Of a DNA stretch of 64,000 nucleotides, positions 62,086 through 64,000 are shown one piece after another (the first letter of the stretch is position 1; every line of letters begins with the position of its first letter). Where the stretch lies: assembly GCA_019750335.1 (NCBI GenBank), contig JAIEOQ010000008.1, positions 741,193-805,192 of the forward strand, written 5' to 3'. This DNA is from Candidatus Obscuribacterales bacterium. Its GTDB lineage: Bacteria; Cyanobacteriota; Vampirovibrionia; Obscuribacterales; Obscuribacteraceae. A program made the position numbers and the translations under genes. The notes beneath the pieces were generated by a model. The model worked only from the letters and a program-made list of their open reading frames with translations, had not been told where the DNA came from and made no database searches.

Positions 62086-62193
62086 CTAAAAGTTTCTTCT
62101 TGGTCTTGTTTCGTCGCCTCTGAATATCCCTACTAGAGCGACTAACGGTACTAAAAACGCCGGCACACTAACGGTGAAGCCTTGTTCAGGCAT
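62086..62193 (-). CDS. Candidate 35-aa single-pass membrane protein
   Basis: An open frame beginning MPEQGFTVSVPAFLVPLVAL, with one hydrophobic span and a charged basic tail (RGDETRPRRNF). GGAGAG lies 5 nt before the ATG, a good site. It sits between the Trp-rich protein gene's terminator and the phosphatase-like gene, all on the minus strand. Size and polarity resemble small membrane subunits, but I know no family. Confidence 0.42.
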   Translation of the reverse strand: MPEQGFTVSVPAFLVPLVALVGIFRGDETRPRRNF

Positions 62194-62225
62194 GGTCTCT
62201 CCATTTATGCAAACTCATAGGTAGT

Positions 62226-62262
62226 AAAAACGAGGGGAGAAAAGCGGACTCTTCTCCCCTCG
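62226..62262 (-). terminator. Terminator for the Trp-rich protein gene
   Basis: CGAGGGGAGAA (62231-62241) and TTCTCCCCTCG (62252-62262). Read on the minus strand the stem is followed directly by TTTTTAC. Confidence 0.92.
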
Positions 62263-62282
62263 CGTCAGGGTTCATTACACTA

Positions 62283-64000
62283 CTAACGTCGCGGTTCTTC
62301 TTCTCGTTCGCGATCTTCTTCTTGATCGTTCCGCCGATTACGATCGGAACGATTCCAGAGCGCATAAACCCAGTCTCGTACTTCGCGTGCGGTTTTAGCC
62401 GCGCCGTCGCGAATACCGACATAAGTTTCCGCCACCAGACCGCGCAATCCGGCCGCCCGATTCCAGAGCGACTGATGCACCGACTTCAAGAACGAACGCA
62501 ATCCGCTCTCCAAGCCGATAAGCTTGAGCACTCCAATCAGCGAAGCACAAACAACCGGATAAAGAACGAAGAAAGTCAGCAAACCGGACAGAGCAACAGC
62601 ACCGGCCGTCAACAGCATTCCTGAGGGCAGGAAATGCATGGCAGCCGCATAAGCCGCTACAACAGTTACAACACCGCCAACCATCCAGTTACCGAGCCGC
62701 ACAAGAGCAGCACCGAACCAGAGATAAGCAATCCAGCCGGTCAACAAACTGCCGACAATTCCCAAACCAAGCCCAAGCGACGAGCTAAGCTGCAAACTCA
62801 GGAAGATTCCCAAGCCGGACAAAGCAACCGCAATTGCAATGTTCGTCGAATGCAGAATAAGCTCTTGCGATTCGGATCGATAGGTGGTGTTGTAAGCGTT
62901 GATCAACACCCGGAAAGCCGGTTTGACGAAGTTCCAGAAACGTACAAACAAGCGACGCAGACCGGCAAGAACTTCACCAGCCTTACGGCGTATGAAACCT
63001 AAGAAAACAACAAACTGCCGCCAGCAGTAGTCCATTACCCGCAAGAACTGTCGCCAGCCTCGCGCAAGCAAATTGACTAAGCGACGGACAAAGCCAGTAA
63101 ACTTATTCCAGACCACGACAATCGTCCGCCACAGCCAATCAGCTAAGAGGCAGATTCTCGTCCAGATGTAGCGAGCAAGCCGGCCTAAAGCGTTCCAGAA
63201 ATCACCCAGCAATTGCCAGGCTTTAGTGTACGCTCGATCAAGCAGTCGCCGCAGCGGTTCAGCCAGTCGAACCAGAGAAAGCACCTTGAGGAACAAGGCA
63301 CAAACCATAGGATAGACAAGCAAGAACGTTTGCAAGAAACCAACGGTAGCAGCAATGACAGCGATTCTCGGCTCAACAAGGTCAAGATGGAAGTCGTACA
63401 ACCAATAGCCGAAGGCAGCCGAAATGACCACACCGACAGTCCAGTTTCGCAAGCTGGGCAACAAAGCACCAACAAGCAAATAACTGGCGAACGCGGCAAA
63501 CACCGCTCCGGCCATGGACAGACCGACCAACCAAGTTGCAGTCAAAGACAAGCTCAACTGGATACCAGCATACAGAACAAGTCCAGCCGTACCAATGTTA
63601 GCCAAATGAAGAATGATCGCTTGCTGACCGCTTGTACCATAAGCGGCATCGAGCAAACGGCCCCACCATTTGCCTACCCATTTGACGAAGCTAACGAACT
63701 GATTCCAGCCATACGTGATCCAGCCTCTCAACCAGTTACCGAATTGGCAAAGCTTGGTCCACGACCAGCTCAGGAAACGTCGAAGTTGCGTACGCACATA
63801 TCGGTAAGCATGGGCAATGCCACGTCCGACCCAACGCATAAGCCTCACGAACTGATTCCAGCCATACGCAATCCAGCTCCAAGCCCAATCAGCGAATCGG
63901 CAAAGCTGTGTCCAACCCCACACGATCCAGCCTCTCAACCAGTTACCGAATTGGCAAAGCTTGGTCCACGACCAGCTCAGGAAACGTCGAAGTTGCGTAC
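62283..64000 (-). CDS. Trp-rich repeat membrane protein, 5' end outside the window
   Basis: At least 572 residues; the frame runs off the right edge. No family recognised. From the edge inward: Trp/Arg-rich amphipathic repeats (TQLRRFLSWSWTKLCQFGNW, LRGWITYGWNQFVSFVKWVG), then a ~145-residue module with several membrane helices (SGQQAIILHLANIGTAGLVL to LRRLLDRAY), another Trp/Arg-rich stretch (LARYIWTRICLLADWLWR, WRQFLRVMDYCWRQFVVFL), a second copy of the membrane module (SQELILHSTNIAIAVAL to LESGLRSF), and an Arg/Glu tail. A 207-nt repeat with 77 identical bases lies near the edge. Confidence 0.7.
   Translation of the reverse strand, partial: TQLRRFLSWSWTKLCQFGNWLRGWIVWGWTQLCRFADWAWSWIAYGWNQFVRLMRWVGRGIAHAYRYVRTQLRRFLSWSWTKLCQFGNWLRGWITYGWNQFVSFVKWVGKWWGRLLDAAYGTSGQQAIILHLANIGTAGLVLYAGIQLSLSLTATWLVGLSMAGAVFAAFASYLLVGALLPSLRNWTVGVVISAAFGYWLYDFHLDLVEPRIAVIAATVGFLQTFLLVYPMVCALFLKVLSLVRLAEPLRRLLDRAYTKAWQLLGDFWNALGRLARYIWTRICLLADWLWRTIVVVWNKFTGFVRRLVNLLARGWRQFLRVMDYCWRQFVVFLGFIRRKAGEVLAGLRRLFVRFWNFVKPAFRVLINAYNTTYRSESQELILHSTNIAIAVALSGLGIFLSLQLSSSLGLGLGIVGSLLTGWIAYLWFGAALVRLGNWMVGGVVTVVAAYAAAMHFLPSGMLLTAGAVALSGLLTFFVLYPVVCASLIGVLKLIGLESGLRSFLKSVHQSLWNRAAGLRGLVAETYVGIRDGAAKTAREVRDWVYALWNRSDRNRRNDQEEDREREEEPRR
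63717..64000 (-). repeat. 207-nt (69-codon) tandem repeat inside the Trp-rich gene
   Basis: The 77 nt at 63717-63793 are identical to those at 63924-64000, an offset of 207 nt or 69 codons, so the frame is kept. A shorter match (ACGAACTGATTCCAGCCATACG at 63694 and 63847, 22 nt, offset 153 nt) shows an extra 18-codon sub-duplication in the edge copy. More copies are expected beyond the window. Confidence 0.9.

Overview
This window comes from a free-living, diderm, non-photosynthetic heterotroph of intermediate GC. It has an MCE/Mla-type lipid transport operon, many signal peptides and lipoprotein lipoboxes, a SulP transporter fused to a carbonic anhydrase, a cyanophycinase-like protein, a zinc-ribbon Ser/Thr kinase and an abundance of TPR and repeat proteins. 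That mix would fit a non-photosynthetic relative of Cyanobacteria (Melainabacteria/Vampirovibrionia, Obscuribacter-like). This is inference from style and gene content only: there is no 16S gene here. I see no tRNA, rRNA, CRISPR array, prophage or transposase gene.

Layout. 1-4258: C-terminus of the PrkA kinase, then YeaH/YhbH and SpoVR, a known stress/starvation trio. 4338-6062: two proteins without clear relatives (one Cys-rich with a possible chagasin-like domain) and an ABM monooxygenase-like protein. 6217-10093: a membrane-anchored TPR protein, an APC amino-acid permease and an unknown protein. 10166-14414: a tandem array of five exported repeat proteins resembling MORN_2-type 'Y-x-x-DGK' repeats; a distant small member lies at 14570 (minus). 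15089-17311 (minus): SulP-STAS-carbonic anhydrase fusion. 18599-28209: a Bat-like operon (two VWA proteins, TPR protein, MoxR ATPase, DUF58 protein, BatD-like membrane protein), followed in the same direction by two PDZ-S41 proteases and a 45-aa membrane peptide. 28339-30024: a 14-codon upstream ORF in a structured leader, a ParB-like mini-protein and small proteins. 30337-36290: DUF1573-cytochrome c, ZIP transporter, two PepF oligopeptidases. 36377-39572: three overlapping genes for further exported repeat proteins, paralogous to the one at 13341. 39688-41999 (minus): LRV-repeat protein, unknown protein, site-2 protease. 42225-49268: mlaE-mlaF-mlaD-like genes, gatB, an M23 peptidase and the zinc-ribbon kinase. 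49370-54893: HU protein with a Lys/Ala tail, eight-bladed PQQ-like propeller protein, MgtC-like protein, exported cyanophycinase-like protein, TPR protein, trmD. 55204-58923 (minus): five closely packed genes for a POT peptide transporter, two small membrane proteins, SppA and a four-repeat protein. 59023-59366: rnpB. 59372-62033 (minus): three tandem exported paralogs behind a tyrosine-phosphatase-like gene. 62283-64000 (minus): a Trp-rich repeat membrane protein that runs off the window.

Most interesting: the Trp-rich repeat protein with perfect 77-nt DNA repeats; two copies of a ~140-bp MITE-like palindromic element 25 kb apart; duplication scars carrying the 3' end of the phosphatase gene between the tandem paralogs; the expanded exported repeat-protein family at several loci; and the structured leader with a mini-ORF at 28262-28458. 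Almost every intergenic gap carries a strong hairpin unique to that gap, many of them without a U-tract.
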